NCBI RefSeq assembly: GCF_051857535.1
Contig: NZ_JBPZGY010000007.1
Location: 62,001 to 126,000 of the forward strand
Direction of reading: 5' to 3'
Length of the DNA stretch: 64,000 nt
DNA from: Roseateles_B sp051857535
Lineage (GTDB): Bacteria; Pseudomonadota; Gammaproteobacteria; Burkholderiales; Burkholderiaceae_C
The position numbers were made by a program, and so were the translations under genes. A model generated the notes under the pieces. It did not search any database. It was given only the letters and a program-made list of their open reading frames with translations, and was not told the origin of the DNA. The first letter of the stretch is position 1. Each line of letters opens with the position of its first letter. Shown piece after piece: positions 26,782 through 37,959 of the stretch.

Positions 26782-26818
26782 AACGGGCACCGACAGTCCT
26801 GTCCGTGCCCGTTTCTGT
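26782..26818 (+). terminator. Hairpin attenuator between gcvH and gcvP
   Basis: The arms AACGGGCAC/GTGCCCGTT (26782-26790, 26805-26813) with an inner GACAG/CTGTC stem form a strong hairpin followed by TTCTGT. The weak T-tract suggests partial termination or 3'-end protection of a gcvTH transcript, not full operon separation. Confidence 0.55.
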
Positions 26819-26932
26819 ATCTGCCGGGGGGTGTGCCGCGCGGGTCCGTCGTGCCCCGCATCCTGCCACCGCCCGGCCCGGACTGCCCCGCATGGCCATG
26901 AGCCTGCGCCGGCCCCCGATGAAGGAATTGCC

Positions 26933-29833
<2,901 letters not shown>

Positions 29834-29865
29834 AGCGCCACCCGCAGCCCACGGCAGGAGCCCGC

Positions 29866-30243
29866 ATGGACAGCCCGAGTGATTCTCAACTGGACCAAAG
29901 CTTCACCGCTCTTGCCGTGCTGAGCCCCGCGGGCAAGCTGATTGCCCAAGGGCGGCACCGGCTGGAGCTGCGCTCCTGGTGCCCGCCCCAGGTGCCGCTG
30001 CTTGACCTGCTGATCATCGAAAGCCGCCGCCAGGTGGCCGCTGAAGATCAGCTAGACCCTGAGGCGGCCGGGGTCGCCCTGGTCGATGTACTGTCGGTGG
30101 AGCCTTGGCCGGGCACGCCGGGCATGTTTGCCTGGAAGCTCGGCAATGTCCGCCCCATCTTCCCCAAGCTGGGTCCGCTGCCTGCGCGCGGCGGGCTCTA
30201 CAACGTCTGCCTGCGCAGCCTCGCCGAGACTGCCGACACCTGA
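29866..30243 (+). CDS. ASCH/PUA-like small protein
   Basis: A 125-residue protein between gcvP (32 bases upstream) and sdaA (9 bases downstream), with GGAG before the ATG. The segment LELRSWCPPQVPLLDLLIIESRR and the C-terminal FAWKLGNVRPIFPK with GLYNV resemble the core of ASCH-domain proteins (PUA-like fold, proposed RNA or nucleoside binding), where the pattern is E-x-R-S-W-x-PP and W-x-L-x-N-x-RP. Function is unknown. Co-transcription with glycine and serine catabolic genes is inferred from spacing. The ASCH assignment is by motif resemblance only. Confidence 0.6.
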   Translation: MDSPSDSQLDQSFTALAVLSPAGKLIAQGRHRLELRSWCPPQVPLLDLLIIESRRQVAAEDQLDPEAAGVALVDVLSVEPWPGTPGMFAWKLGNVRPIFPKLGPLPARGGLYNVCLRSLAETADT

Positions 30244-30252
30244 GAGAGCACC

Positions 30253-31644
30253 ATGGCCGTTTCCGTTTTCGACCTGTTCAAGATTGGCATCGGCCCCTCC
30301 AGCTCCCACACGGTGGGCCCCATGCGCGCCGCCCGCCTCTTTGCTTCGCGCCTGCGCAGCGAAGGCCTGCTGCCGCGCACGGCGCGGGTGCTGTCGCAGC
30401 TCTACGGCTCCCTGGGCGCTACCGGCAAGGGCCACGGCAGCGACACCGCCGTGCTGCTGGGCCTGGCCGGCCATGAGCCGGACACAGTCGATGTGGAGCG
30501 TGTGCCGCAGTACCTGGACGAGATCCGCCAGGGCAGCCGCATGCAGCTGCTGGGAGAGCACTGGGTGGATTTCAACGAGGCCAAAGACCTGGTCTTCTTC
30601 CGCCGCCAGAGCCTGCCCTTCCACGCCAACGGCATGCGCTTCAGCGCCTTCGATGCGGAGGGCGCGCTGCTGTCCGAGAAGACCTATTACTCCGTGGGCG
30701 GCGGCTTCGTCGTCAGCGAGGAAGTCGCGGCGGACGGCAGCAAGCAGAAGGTCATCGCGCCCGATGCCACGGTGCTGCCCTACCCCTTCAAGACTGGCGA
30801 CGAACTGCTGGCCCTGACCAAGGCCCATGGCATCAGCATCGCCGAGGTGATGCGGCGCAACGAGCGCCACTGGCGCAGTGACGAGGACACCCGCGCCGGC
30901 CTGCTGCGCATCTGGCAGGTGATGCAGGACTGCGTCAGCCGCGGCCTGCGCACCGAGGGCATCCTGCCCGGCGGCTTCAAGGTCAAGCGCCGCGCCGCGC
31001 AGCTCTACCGCGACCTCACCGCCAACCCCGAGGCCGCCCTGCGCGACCCGCTGCAGGTGATGGACTGGGTCAACCTCTACGCCCTGGCGGTGAACGAGGA
31101 GAACGCCGCGGGTGGCCGCGTGGTGACAGCCCCCACCAATGGTGCAGCCGGCATCGTGCCTGCCGTGCTTCACTACTACAGCCGTTTTGTGCACGGCGCC
31201 AGCGAAGACGGCGTGGTGGACTTCCTGCTCACGGCCGCCGCCATCGGCATCCTCTACAAGGAGAACGCCTCCATCTCCGGCGCCGAAGTCGGCTGCCAGG
31301 GTGAGGTGGGCGTGGCCTGCTCCATGGCCGCTGGTGCGCTGTGCCAGGTGATGGGCGGCACGCCCGAGCAGGTGGAGAACGCCGCCGAGATCGGCATGGA
31401 GCACCACCTGGGCCTGACCTGCGACCCGGTGGGTGGCCTGGTGCAGATCCCCTGCATCGAGCGCAATGCCATCGCCTCGGTCAAGGCCATCAATGCCGCC
31501 CGCATGGCGCTGCGCGGCGACGGCACGCATTTCGTCAGCCTGGACAAGGTCATCAAGACCATGCGCGACACTGGTGCCGACATGATGACCAAGTACAAGG
31601 AAACGGCCCGCGGTGGCCTGGCGGTGAACATCGTCGAGTGCTGA
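30253..31644 (+). CDS. sdaA: L-serine ammonia-lyase, single-chain iron-sulfur type
   Basis: A 463-residue L-serine deaminase that converts serine to pyruvate and ammonia. The N-terminal beta domain starts FDLFKIGIGPSSSHTVGPMRAA. The catalytic alpha domain has cysteine ligands for a [4Fe-4S] cluster in GCQGEVGVACS, LTCDPVGG and IPCIERNA (about residues 345-410). Placed after gcvTHP, it would complete a route from two glycine to pyruvate together with GlyA. An intrinsic terminator follows the stop codon. Confidence 0.96.
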   Translation: MAVSVFDLFKIGIGPSSSHTVGPMRAARLFASRLRSEGLLPRTARVLSQLYGSLGATGKGHGSDTAVLLGLAGHEPDTVDVERVPQYLDEIRQGSRMQLLGEHWVDFNEAKDLVFFRRQSLPFHANGMRFSAFDAEGALLSEKTYYSVGGGFVVSEEVAADGSKQKVIAPDATVLPYPFKTGDELLALTKAHGISIAEVMRRNERHWRSDEDTRAGLLRIWQVMQDCVSRGLRTEGILPGGFKVKRRAAQLYRDLTANPEAALRDPLQVMDWVNLYALAVNEENAAGGRVVTAPTNGAAGIVPAVLHYYSRFVHGASEDGVVDFLLTAAAIGILYKENASISGAEVGCQGEVGVACSMAAGALCQVMGGTPEQVENAAEIGMEHHLGLTCDPVGGLVQIPCIERNAIASVKAINAARMALRGDGTHFVSLDKVIKTMRDTGADMMTKYKETARGGLAVNIVEC

Positions 31645-31650
31645 GGCTGG

Positions 31651-31680
31651 CGGGGGCAAGACCTGCCCCCGTCTCTGTTC
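31651..31680 (+). terminator. Terminator after sdaA, containing a partial 15-mer
   Basis: The perfect 8-bp stem CGGGGGCA/TGCCCCCG with loop AGACC (31651-31671) is followed by TCTCTGTTC. The centre GCAAGACCTG equals the first ten bases of the dispersed 15-mer, so the hairpin may derive from a degenerate copy. Confidence 0.7.
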
Positions 31681-31719
31681 AGGATGCCCGCCCCTGAGGC
31701 ACACCCGTTTCGAAAGCCC

Positions 31720-32574
31720 TCAGCAAGGCTTGCGCCGACGCAGGCCCAGCATGCCGATGAACCCGGCGCTGAGCAGCAGCGGCGTGGCCGGCTCTGGCAC
31801 CTGCGTGATCGTGATGTCGAAGGAGGTCTCCCCCACGGGGCAGTCAGCCACGCACCCGGAGGAGGTAAAGGAGCCTTTGTTCTCCAGGACCACAAACCCG
31901 TAGCCCGCGAAGGCACTGGTGACCTTGGAAGTGAAGGTCTTGGTGGCCTGGTCCAGCTCTATGCCCACCTTTTCCTTGTGCGTCTTCCCGGCGTCATCGA
32001 CCACCTCGAAATCACCGGACACCTTCAGCTTCCCACCGCCCTTGTCCTTCTTGAGGCCGGCGGCCGTAGTCTTGATCTTGGGCGTGACGCCGTCGGTTTC
32101 GATCTCGATGTCAAGATCGGCCGTGTGGTCGGTCTTCTCGACGATCTGGCCCTTGTCCTTGAAGTTCTTCCCGGCGTAGGGCCCCTTCTTCCACGTCCCC
32201 TTGCTGTCCAGCTTCCATACCTTGTTCAGCAAGGCATCGGTGTCCATGGCCGCCGCATACTCGAAGGACCAGCCCTCCCCGAGGTAGCTGCCGGTCAGGA
32301 CGCCACCATAGCTGCCCGAGAAGATGCCCGGCGAGGTTTCGACAACCCGGTAGCGGCCTTCGTAGTGGAGCTTGGCACCGGATTCGAAGAGCCCCGCCCC
32401 CAGGAGCTGCGTGACGATGGCATCCAGGCTGGAGTCCACGTGCAGCTGCTGCGCGACCACGAACTCCTCCTCGATGGGGATGGGAACAGTGGTAGACCGG
32501 ACCGGTGCTGCGCGCGAACCGCTTCCCGAAAGAAGCAGCACCGCCCCCAGTAAAGCGATGGCTGTTGATCTCAT
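31720..32574 (-). CDS. PEP-CTERM sorting-domain exported protein
   Basis: A 284-residue exported protein of unknown function. A signal peptide (about residues 1-22, ending RAA) is followed by a Lys/Asp-rich beta-type body. The C-terminal PEP-CTERM signal is VPEPATPLLLSAGFIGMLGLRRR: a VPEP motif, a hydrophobic stretch and a basic end. Exosortase (EpsH) is known to process such tails, often with exopolysaccharide production. No exosortase gene is in the window. The ATG at 32574 is chosen because GGAGGA lies about 8 bases upstream; the ATG at 32589 overlaps that site. A single Cys pair (GCVADC) lies near the C-terminus. Confidence 0.85.
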   Translation of the reverse strand: MRSTAIALLGAVLLLSGSGSRAAPVRSTTVPIPIEEEFVVAQQLHVDSSLDAIVTQLLGAGLFESGAKLHYEGRYRVVETSPGIFSGSYGGVLTGSYLGEGWSFEYAAAMDTDALLNKVWKLDSKGTWKKGPYAGKNFKDKGQIVEKTDHTADLDIEIETDGVTPKIKTTAAGLKKDKGGGKLKVSGDFEVVDDAGKTHKEKVGIELDQATKTFTSKVTSAFAGYGFVVLENKGSFTSSGCVADCPVGETSFDITITQVPEPATPLLLSAGFIGMLGLRRRKPC

Positions 32575-32795
32575 GTTCAGTTCCTCCATGGTTTCATCGA
32601 CCCAATGCCCGCTCGACGGACCGGGCGTCAGGATGGTCGACCAGGCCCGGGCCGCTGGCAGCTACTGACGCTATGAGCTTGTCCCGCGAGCCGATGTCGA
32701 GTAGGCCCTCAGCGCTCCACCCGCGGGAGCAACCCTCCCGAAACTGCAGGAAACTCCTGTCGTCTCAAGCCTGAACGGCTGTTAAGCTGCCGTTC

Positions 32796-33503
32796 ATGAA
32801 CCTGCTGCTCGCCGAAGACGATCCCCTGCTCGCCGACGCCCTGTGCGCCCAGATGCGCCGCAGCGGCTTCGCCGTGGAGCATGCGCCCAATGGCGCGGTG
32901 GCCGAGTACCTGCTGGTCAAGCAGCCCTTTGACGTCGCGGTGCTGGATTTGGGCCTGCCCATGGTGGATGGCCTCACCGTGCTCAAGCATGTTCGCGTGG
33001 CCAAGCCGGCCCTGCCTGTGCTGATCCTCACGGCGCTGGACAGCCTGGAAGACCGCGTGGCCGGCCTCAACGCCGGAGCGGACGACTACCTCACCAAGCC
33101 CTTCGACTTCCCCGAGCTGGAAGCCCGCCTGCGCGCCCTGCTGCGCCGCAGCCGCACGGGCGTCCAGCCCCAGCGCGCCGAGGTGGCCGGCCTGAGCCTG
33201 GACCAGGACGCCCGCCGCGCCCTGATCCACGGCGAGCCCATCGACCTCAGCCCGCGGGAGTGGATGCTGCTGGACCTGCTGATGGCCCACCGCGACCGCG
33301 TCGTCACCAAGGAGCAGATCAACCAGACCTGGGCCTCCGCCGATGGCGGCAGCAACGATCCCCAGGGCAGTGCCACCAATGCAGTGGAGGTCTACATCCA
33401 CCGGCTGCGCCGCAAGCTTGAGGGCGCGGGCGTGGCCATCCGCACGGTGCGCGGGCTGGGCTATCTCCTGGAGGCCGAGACGGCCGCCGGGGCCCCCGCC
33501 TGA
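32796..33503 (+). CDS. OmpR-family response regulator (TctD-like)
   Basis: A 235-residue regulator with a receiver domain (acidic EDD at 7-9, Asp in VAVLDLGLP near 51, Lys in LTKPFD near 101) and a winged-helix DNA-binding domain (NAVEVYIHRLRRKLE). The QseB/TctD form has an insert rich in Gly, Ser and Asn before the recognition helix (ASADGGSNDPQGS). Its kinase gene follows after 15 bases. The maltoporin and sugar transporter genes immediately downstream are probable targets, by analogy with two-component control of glucose uptake loci in pseudomonads (inference). Confidence 0.9.
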   Translation: MNLLLAEDDPLLADALCAQMRRSGFAVEHAPNGAVAEYLLVKQPFDVAVLDLGLPMVDGLTVLKHVRVAKPALPVLILTALDSLEDRVAGLNAGADDYLTKPFDFPELEARLRALLRRSRTGVQPQRAEVAGLSLDQDARRALIHGEPIDLSPREWMLLDLLMAHRDRVVTKEQINQTWASADGGSNDPQGSATNAVEVYIHRLRRKLEGAGVAIRTVRGLGYLLEAETAAGAPA

Positions 33504-33518
33504 CGCCCAACCCTCGGC

Positions 33519-34976
33519 ATGCTGCACCGCTTCCTGCGCTGGTTCGGCGCCGGCACCTCGCTACGGCGTCAGCTGCTCTTGTGGCTTCTGCTACCCCAGT
33601 TGGTGCTGTGGCTGGGCGGTGCACTCTTCACCTTCAAGCTCGCCGAGCGCTACGCCAACCAGGCGGTGGACGCCAGCCTGTCCCAGGCCAGCCGGGCGCT
33701 GGCACGGCAGGTCAAGCCCATGGGCACGGGCCTGCTGATCGACTTCCCCCGTGCCGCCCAGGACGTCCTGGAGGCCGACCCGGCTGACAAGCTGCTCTAC
33801 ACCGTCAGCTCGCCGCCTGGCGAGTTCATCCTCGGCAATCGCCAACTGCCCCTGCCCCAGGCGGTGCCCGAGCACCCGCGCCTGGGCGAGCCCTACTACT
33901 ACGACAGCCAGGTACCCAATGCCACGACCCAGGGCACGGACCGCCTGCGCGTGGCCGCGCTGTACCTGCGCTACGGCGAGGCCGATGGGGACGACAAGGG
34001 CCGCACCATGCTGGTCCAGGTGGCACGCTCCAGCGCCAACCGCGAGGAGCTCGCGCGGCGGCTGTTGACCGACATGGTCCTGCCCCTGTCCCTGCTGATG
34101 GTGCTGATGACCATGATCGTGGCCGCGGGCATCCGTGCAGGCCTGGCGCCCATCGCGCGCCTGCGCAGCCTGGTCGAGGGCCGCAAGCCCAATGACCTGC
34201 GGCCCATCGAGCTGCATGTGGCGCCGCAGGAGCTGCGCAGCCTGGCCCATGCCATCAACGAGCTGCTGGAGGCCGTGCAGAGCAATGTGCAGGCCCAGCG
34301 CCGCTTCATCAGCGATGCCGCCCACCAGCTGCGCACGCCCCTGGCCGGGCTCAAGAGCCAGACCGAGCTGGCGCTGAAGGAGGCCGCCGAGCTGCCCGGC
34401 GAACCCGCGCTGCAGGAGCGCCTGCAGCGGGTGCACGAGAGCGCCAGCCGCAGCGCCCACCTGGTCAACCAGTTGCTGACACTGGCGCGCACGGAGCCCG
34501 AGTCGCAGGGCGCGCAATCGCGCCTGCGCCTGGACCTCGCCCGCCTGGCGCGAGAGGTCACGGCCGAGCTGGTGCCCCGCGCGCTGCAGGCCGGCGTGGA
34601 CCTGGGCTTCGAAGGCGCCGATGACGCCACGCCGCTGTGGGTGCAGGGCGTGCCCCTGCTGCTGCGGGAGGCCCTGGTCAACGTGATCGATAACGCCCTG
34701 CGCTACGCAGGCCGCAGCGCCTCGGTCACCGTGCAGGCCGGCTCGGACGGCAATCACGCCTGTCTGAGCATCCGGGACAACGGGCCCGGCGTGCCAGCCG
34801 GCAGCGAGGCCCGGCTGTTCGAACGCTTCTACCGTGCCACGCTGGGCGGCAATGGCTGTGGCCTGGGCCTGGCCATCGTCAAGGAGATCGTCGAACGCCA
34901 TGGAGGCCGCGTCAGCGCCTCCCCCGTGCAGCCGCAAGGGCTGCAGCTGGACCTCATCCTCCCGCTGGCCCCCTGA
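33519..34976 (+). CDS. Sensor histidine kinase (TctE-like, 2CSK_N-type sensor)
   Basis: A 485-residue kinase. The first transmembrane segment is about residues 18-40, and a periplasmic domain of the 2CSK_N type spans about 41-180 (QAVDASLSQASRALARQV, YYYDSQVPN). The second transmembrane segment is about 183-205. A HAMP-like linker follows. The phospho-His lies in FISDAAHQLRTPLAGLKSQ (about 262-280). N-box LVNVIDNALRYAG, G1 IRDNGPGVP and G2 GNGCGLGLAIVKEIV are intact. TctE-type sensors usually detect organic acids or sugar acids in the periplasm. It pairs with the regulator upstream. Confidence 0.9.
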   Translation: MLHRFLRWFGAGTSLRRQLLLWLLLPQLVLWLGGALFTFKLAERYANQAVDASLSQASRALARQVKPMGTGLLIDFPRAAQDVLEADPADKLLYTVSSPPGEFILGNRQLPLPQAVPEHPRLGEPYYYDSQVPNATTQGTDRLRVAALYLRYGEADGDDKGRTMLVQVARSSANREELARRLLTDMVLPLSLLMVLMTMIVAAGIRAGLAPIARLRSLVEGRKPNDLRPIELHVAPQELRSLAHAINELLEAVQSNVQAQRRFISDAAHQLRTPLAGLKSQTELALKEAAELPGEPALQERLQRVHESASRSAHLVNQLLTLARTEPESQGAQSRLRLDLARLAREVTAELVPRALQAGVDLGFEGADDATPLWVQGVPLLLREALVNVIDNALRYAGRSASVTVQAGSDGNHACLSIRDNGPGVPAGSEARLFERFYRATLGGNGCGLGLAIVKEIVERHGGRVSASPVQPQGLQLDLILPLAP

Positions 34977-35205
34977 GCCCCGCGGGCCCCCGGCAGCGCG
35001 GCCCGCCCTGCCGCCCCCCCCTGCACGCCCCCACACCTGTGCCCCGAGCACCGGCATGGGGCTGCCTGCACCCTAATGGTAAGCACCTATAAACGTACAT
35101 GAATGAATCATTAACATTAACAACGCATGCACAAAACATAAACACTTCATGAACGCCGGCGGCCGGACGCTGGCGCCATGGAGCCCCACGACGGAGACAA
35201 TGCAG
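34977..35205 (+). promoter_or_regulatory. AT-rich promoter region of the porin gene
   Basis: 229 bases without a gene. The stretch 35075-35150 is strikingly AT-rich in a GC-rich locus. It contains an odd palindrome AATGA-A-TCATT (35102-35112), an adjacent direct repeat CATTAACATTAA (35109-35120) and GCATGC (35125-35130). These look like regulator-binding sequences. No confident -35/-10 pair was assigned. Confidence 0.5.
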
Positions 35206-36384
35206 ATGAAGTTCCCCCCACAAGCGCTGACGCGCCTGACCCTCCTGCTGAGCCTGGGCCTGGGTGCCGCCAGCGCACAGGCCCTGGACTGGACCGGCTA
35301 CTTCCGGGCCGGCCCCGGCCTCACCTCCAACAACGCCTCTCGCGCCTGCTACGCCCTGAACGGCGGCAGCTCCGGCATGAAGTACCGCCTGGGCAACGAG
35401 TGCGACTTTTACGGCGAGTTCCAGCTGAGCCAGGGTTTCCAGAAGGACGGCGTCGACTACCGCGTCACGCTGATGACCAACCACTGGACGGGCGCCACCG
35501 ACACCAATGGCAAGGGCCTGGCCATCGAGCAGATGTTCGCCGAGGCCAAGGGCTTCGACATCGCCCCCAACGCCACCTTCTGGATCGGCAAGGAGCGCGG
35601 CCGCCGCGGTGATGTGCACATCGTCGACACCTACTTCACCGAGATGGCCGGCGTGGGCGCAGGCGTCAAGGGTCTGGACGGCGGCCCCGGCAAGCTGGGC
35701 GTGGCCTTCTACAAGACCGAGACCAGCGCCGTGAAGCCGGGCCACCGCGCCAATGTGGAATGGGTGGACATCGCCGCCAATGATGAAGGCAAGCTGAACA
35801 TCTTCCTCACGGCCACCAAGGGCAGCTTCGACGGCGGCACCTCGGGCCTCGGCGTAGCCCTGCGCCATGACCAGGCCAAGCTCTTCGGCACCGGCCTGTC
35901 CAACACTCTGTGGCTGCAGTACGCCCAGGGTTCGGCCGGGCTGAATTCCAACTTCGGCGACTTGGGCGCAGGATCGTCAGCCAAGAGCTATCGCCTGGTC
36001 GAGTCCATCGGCTGGCAGGACGGCGTCTTTGGCGGCCAGGCCATGCTGCTCCTGGCCAAGGAGACGGACGCAGCCGGCAAGAGCACCAAGTCGCTGTCCA
36101 TCGGCGGTCGCGCGTCCTATGGCATGAGCCGCCACTTCAAGCTGGTGAGCGAAATTGGCGTCTCGCAGTACAAGCCCGATGGCGGCACCACCGCGCGTTT
36201 GACGAAGTTCACGATTGCCCCGACGCTGTCCATCGCCAACGACTTCTGGAGCCGACCGGAGTTCCGCCTCTACCTGACGCATGCCCGCTGGAACGATGCC
36301 GCCGGCAACGTTACCGGTCAGGCCGCTTTCGCGGACAAGAGCTCGGGCACCAGCGCGGGCGCCCAGGTGGAGTGGTGGTTCTGA
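35206..36384 (+). CDS. Maltoporin-like (LamB family) outer-membrane channel
   Basis: A 392-residue outer-membrane beta-barrel. A signal peptide (about residues 1-25, ending AQA) precedes the mature start LDWTGYFRAGPG, as in LamB porins. Other LamB-like features are the two early Cys (ASRACYALNGG...GNECDFY), the alternating strands, the segment YFTEMAGVGAGVKGLDGG and a C-terminal VEWWF ending in Phe. It should let sugars cross the outer membrane and serve the ABC importer encoded next. GGAG lies 9 bases upstream of the ATG at 35206; an ATG at 35200 is possible but too close. Confidence 0.88.
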   Translation: MKFPPQALTRLTLLLSLGLGAASAQALDWTGYFRAGPGLTSNNASRACYALNGGSSGMKYRLGNECDFYGEFQLSQGFQKDGVDYRVTLMTNHWTGATDTNGKGLAIEQMFAEAKGFDIAPNATFWIGKERGRRGDVHIVDTYFTEMAGVGAGVKGLDGGPGKLGVAFYKTETSAVKPGHRANVEWVDIAANDEGKLNIFLTATKGSFDGGTSGLGVALRHDQAKLFGTGLSNTLWLQYAQGSAGLNSNFGDLGAGSSAKSYRLVESIGWQDGVFGGQAMLLLAKETDAAGKSTKSLSIGGRASYGMSRHFKLVSEIGVSQYKPDGGTTARLTKFTIAPTLSIANDFWSRPEFRLYLTHARWNDAAGNVTGQAAFADKSSGTSAGAQVEWWF

Positions 36385-36400
36385 GCGGCAAGCCGCTGCT

Positions 36401-36429
36401 GATGAACGACCGATGAACGCAGATGAACG
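36401..36429 (+). repeat. Three direct repeats GATGAACG
   Basis: GATGAACG occurs at 36401-36408, 36412-36419 and 36422-36429, spaced 11 and 10 bases apart, in the 100-base gap before the binding-protein gene. Helical-turn spacing of direct repeats is typical of OmpR-family regulator sites, which fits the two-component genes upstream. It could also be an mRNA-level coincidence. Confidence 0.4.
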
Positions 36430-36484
36430 CACAATCGCACCAGCCCGCCTGGCGACCCGTGCACACAAGAATCTGGAGACATAC

Positions 36485-37747
36485 ATGAACAACGCAAGCA
36501 TCAAGGCACTGCGCCCCCTGGCCGTCGCGATGGCCGCCTCCCTCATGGCCTTCGCGGCGCAGGCCGGTGAGGTGGAGGTCCTGCACTGGTGGACCAGCGG
36601 TGGCGAGGCCAAGGCCGCCGTCGCCCTCAAGGGCACGCTGCAGGCCAAGGGCCACAGCTGGAAGGACTTCGCCGTGGCCGGTGGCGGCGGCGATTCCGCC
36701 ATGACGGTGCTGAAGTCCCGCGTGGTCTCGGGCAATGCCCCGGCCGCCGCGCAGATCAAGGGCCCCTCGCTGCAGGAATGGGCGCAGGAGGGCGTGCTGG
36801 CCAATATGGACGAGCTCGCCAAGACCGAGAAGTGGGATGAGAGCCTGCCCAAGGTCGTCAGCGACATCATGAAGTACCAGGGCCACTACATCGCCGCCCC
36901 GGTCAATGTGCACCGAGTGAACTGGCTGTGGGTCAACCCGGAAGCGCTCAAGAAGGCCGGCGTCAAGGCGCCGACCACCTGGGACGAGTTCTTCGTGGCC
37001 GCCGACGCGCTGAAGAAGGCCGGCATCGTGCCCCTGGCCCACGGCGGCCAGAACTGGCAGGACTTCACCAGCTTCGAGGCCGTTGCCCTGGGCCTGGGCG
37101 GCGTGGACTTCTACCGCAAGGCCCTGGTCCAGCTGGACCCGGCCACGCTGAAGAGCCCCACGATGGAGAAGGTCCTGAGCACCTTCCGCCGCCTCAAGGA
37201 CTACACCGACAAGAACGCCCCCGGCCGCGACTGGAACCTGGCCACGGCCATGGTCATCAAGGGCGAGGCCGGCATGCAGATCATGGGGGACTGGGCCAAG
37301 GGCGAGTTCGTGGCCGCAGGCAAGACCGCGGGCAAGGACTTCCTGTGCCTGCCCGCCCCGGGCACGGCCAAGGCCTTCACCTTCAACATCGACTCCTTCG
37401 CCTTCTTCAAGCTGAAGAACGAGGCCAACCAGAAGGCGCAGCGCGACCTGGCCTCGGCCGTCATGTCTCCGGACTTTCAGGAACTGTTCAACCTCAACAA
37501 GGGCTCCATCCCCGTCCGGATGAACATGAAGATGGACAAGTTCGACGACTGCGCGCGCGCATCGTCCAAGGACTTCGCCGACAGCGCCAAGGCCGCCACC
37601 CTGGTGCCGTCCATCGCCCACGGCATGGCCGTACCCTCGGCCGCCGAAGGTGCGATCAAGGACGTGGTCAGCCAGTTCTGGAACAGCGACAAGATGAGCA
37701 CGGCCCAGGCCATGGACCGCCTCATCGCCGCGGCCAAGCAGCGCTGA
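36485..37747 (+). CDS. gtsA: Sugar (glucose/mannose-type) ABC transporter substrate-binding protein
   Basis: A 420-residue periplasmic binding protein of the extracellular solute-binding family 1. A signal peptide (about 1-27, ending AQA) is followed by GEVEVLHWWTSGGEAKA, a hallmark of GtsA-type glucose/mannose receptors. Other conserved parts are NVHRVNWLWVNPEALKKAG and GDWAKGEF. The pair of Cys (FLCLP, DDCARAS) matches the family. GGAG lies 7 bases before the ATG. Two hairpin terminators separate it from the permease genes. Glucose specificity is inferred from the glucokinase gene at the end of the locus. Confidence 0.9.
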   Translation: MNNASIKALRPLAVAMAASLMAFAAQAGEVEVLHWWTSGGEAKAAVALKGTLQAKGHSWKDFAVAGGGGDSAMTVLKSRVVSGNAPAAAQIKGPSLQEWAQEGVLANMDELAKTEKWDESLPKVVSDIMKYQGHYIAAPVNVHRVNWLWVNPEALKKAGVKAPTTWDEFFVAADALKKAGIVPLAHGGQNWQDFTSFEAVALGLGGVDFYRKALVQLDPATLKSPTMEKVLSTFRRLKDYTDKNAPGRDWNLATAMVIKGEAGMQIMGDWAKGEFVAAGKTAGKDFLCLPAPGTAKAFTFNIDSFAFFKLKNEANQKAQRDLASAVMSPDFQELFNLNKGSIPVRMNMKMDKFDDCARASSKDFADSAKAATLVPSIAHGMAVPSAAEGAIKDVVSQFWNSDKMSTAQAMDRLIAAAKQR

Positions 37748-37753
37748 GCGCGC

Positions 37754-37796
37754 GGGCAGGCGCGTTCGTCATGACGAGCGCCTGCCCCTTCTTCTT
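37754..37796 (+). terminator. First terminator/attenuator after gtsA
   Basis: The 10-bp arms GGGCAGGCGC/GCGCCTGCCC (37754-37763, 37778-37787) enclose a 2-base bulge and the palindrome TCGTCATGACGA, followed by CTTCTTCTT. It is a long, stable hairpin right after the gtsA stop (37747). Confidence 0.75.
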
Positions 37797-37837
37797 CAAG
37801 GATCTCTTGTAGCTCGGGTGCCCTGCGTGGCCCCTTG

Positions 37838-37905
37838 CCTGCACGCCTGCGCCTGTCTGCAGGTGCACTTTCAGGCCGCAGCGGCCCGGGCGTGCAGGTC
37901 TTTTT
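37838..37905 (+). terminator. Second terminator before gtsB
   Basis: The perfect 10-bp arms CCTGCACGCC/GGCGTGCAGG (37838-37847, 37889-37898) are followed by TCTTTTT (37899-37905). The loop can fold into smaller hairpins. With the first hairpin it should strongly reduce read-through into the permease genes. Confidence 0.7.
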
Positions 37906-37959
37906 GAGCCCGCTCCCGCTCCGGCTCCCAATTCCTTCGACGCCTTCCAAAGGCCTGCC

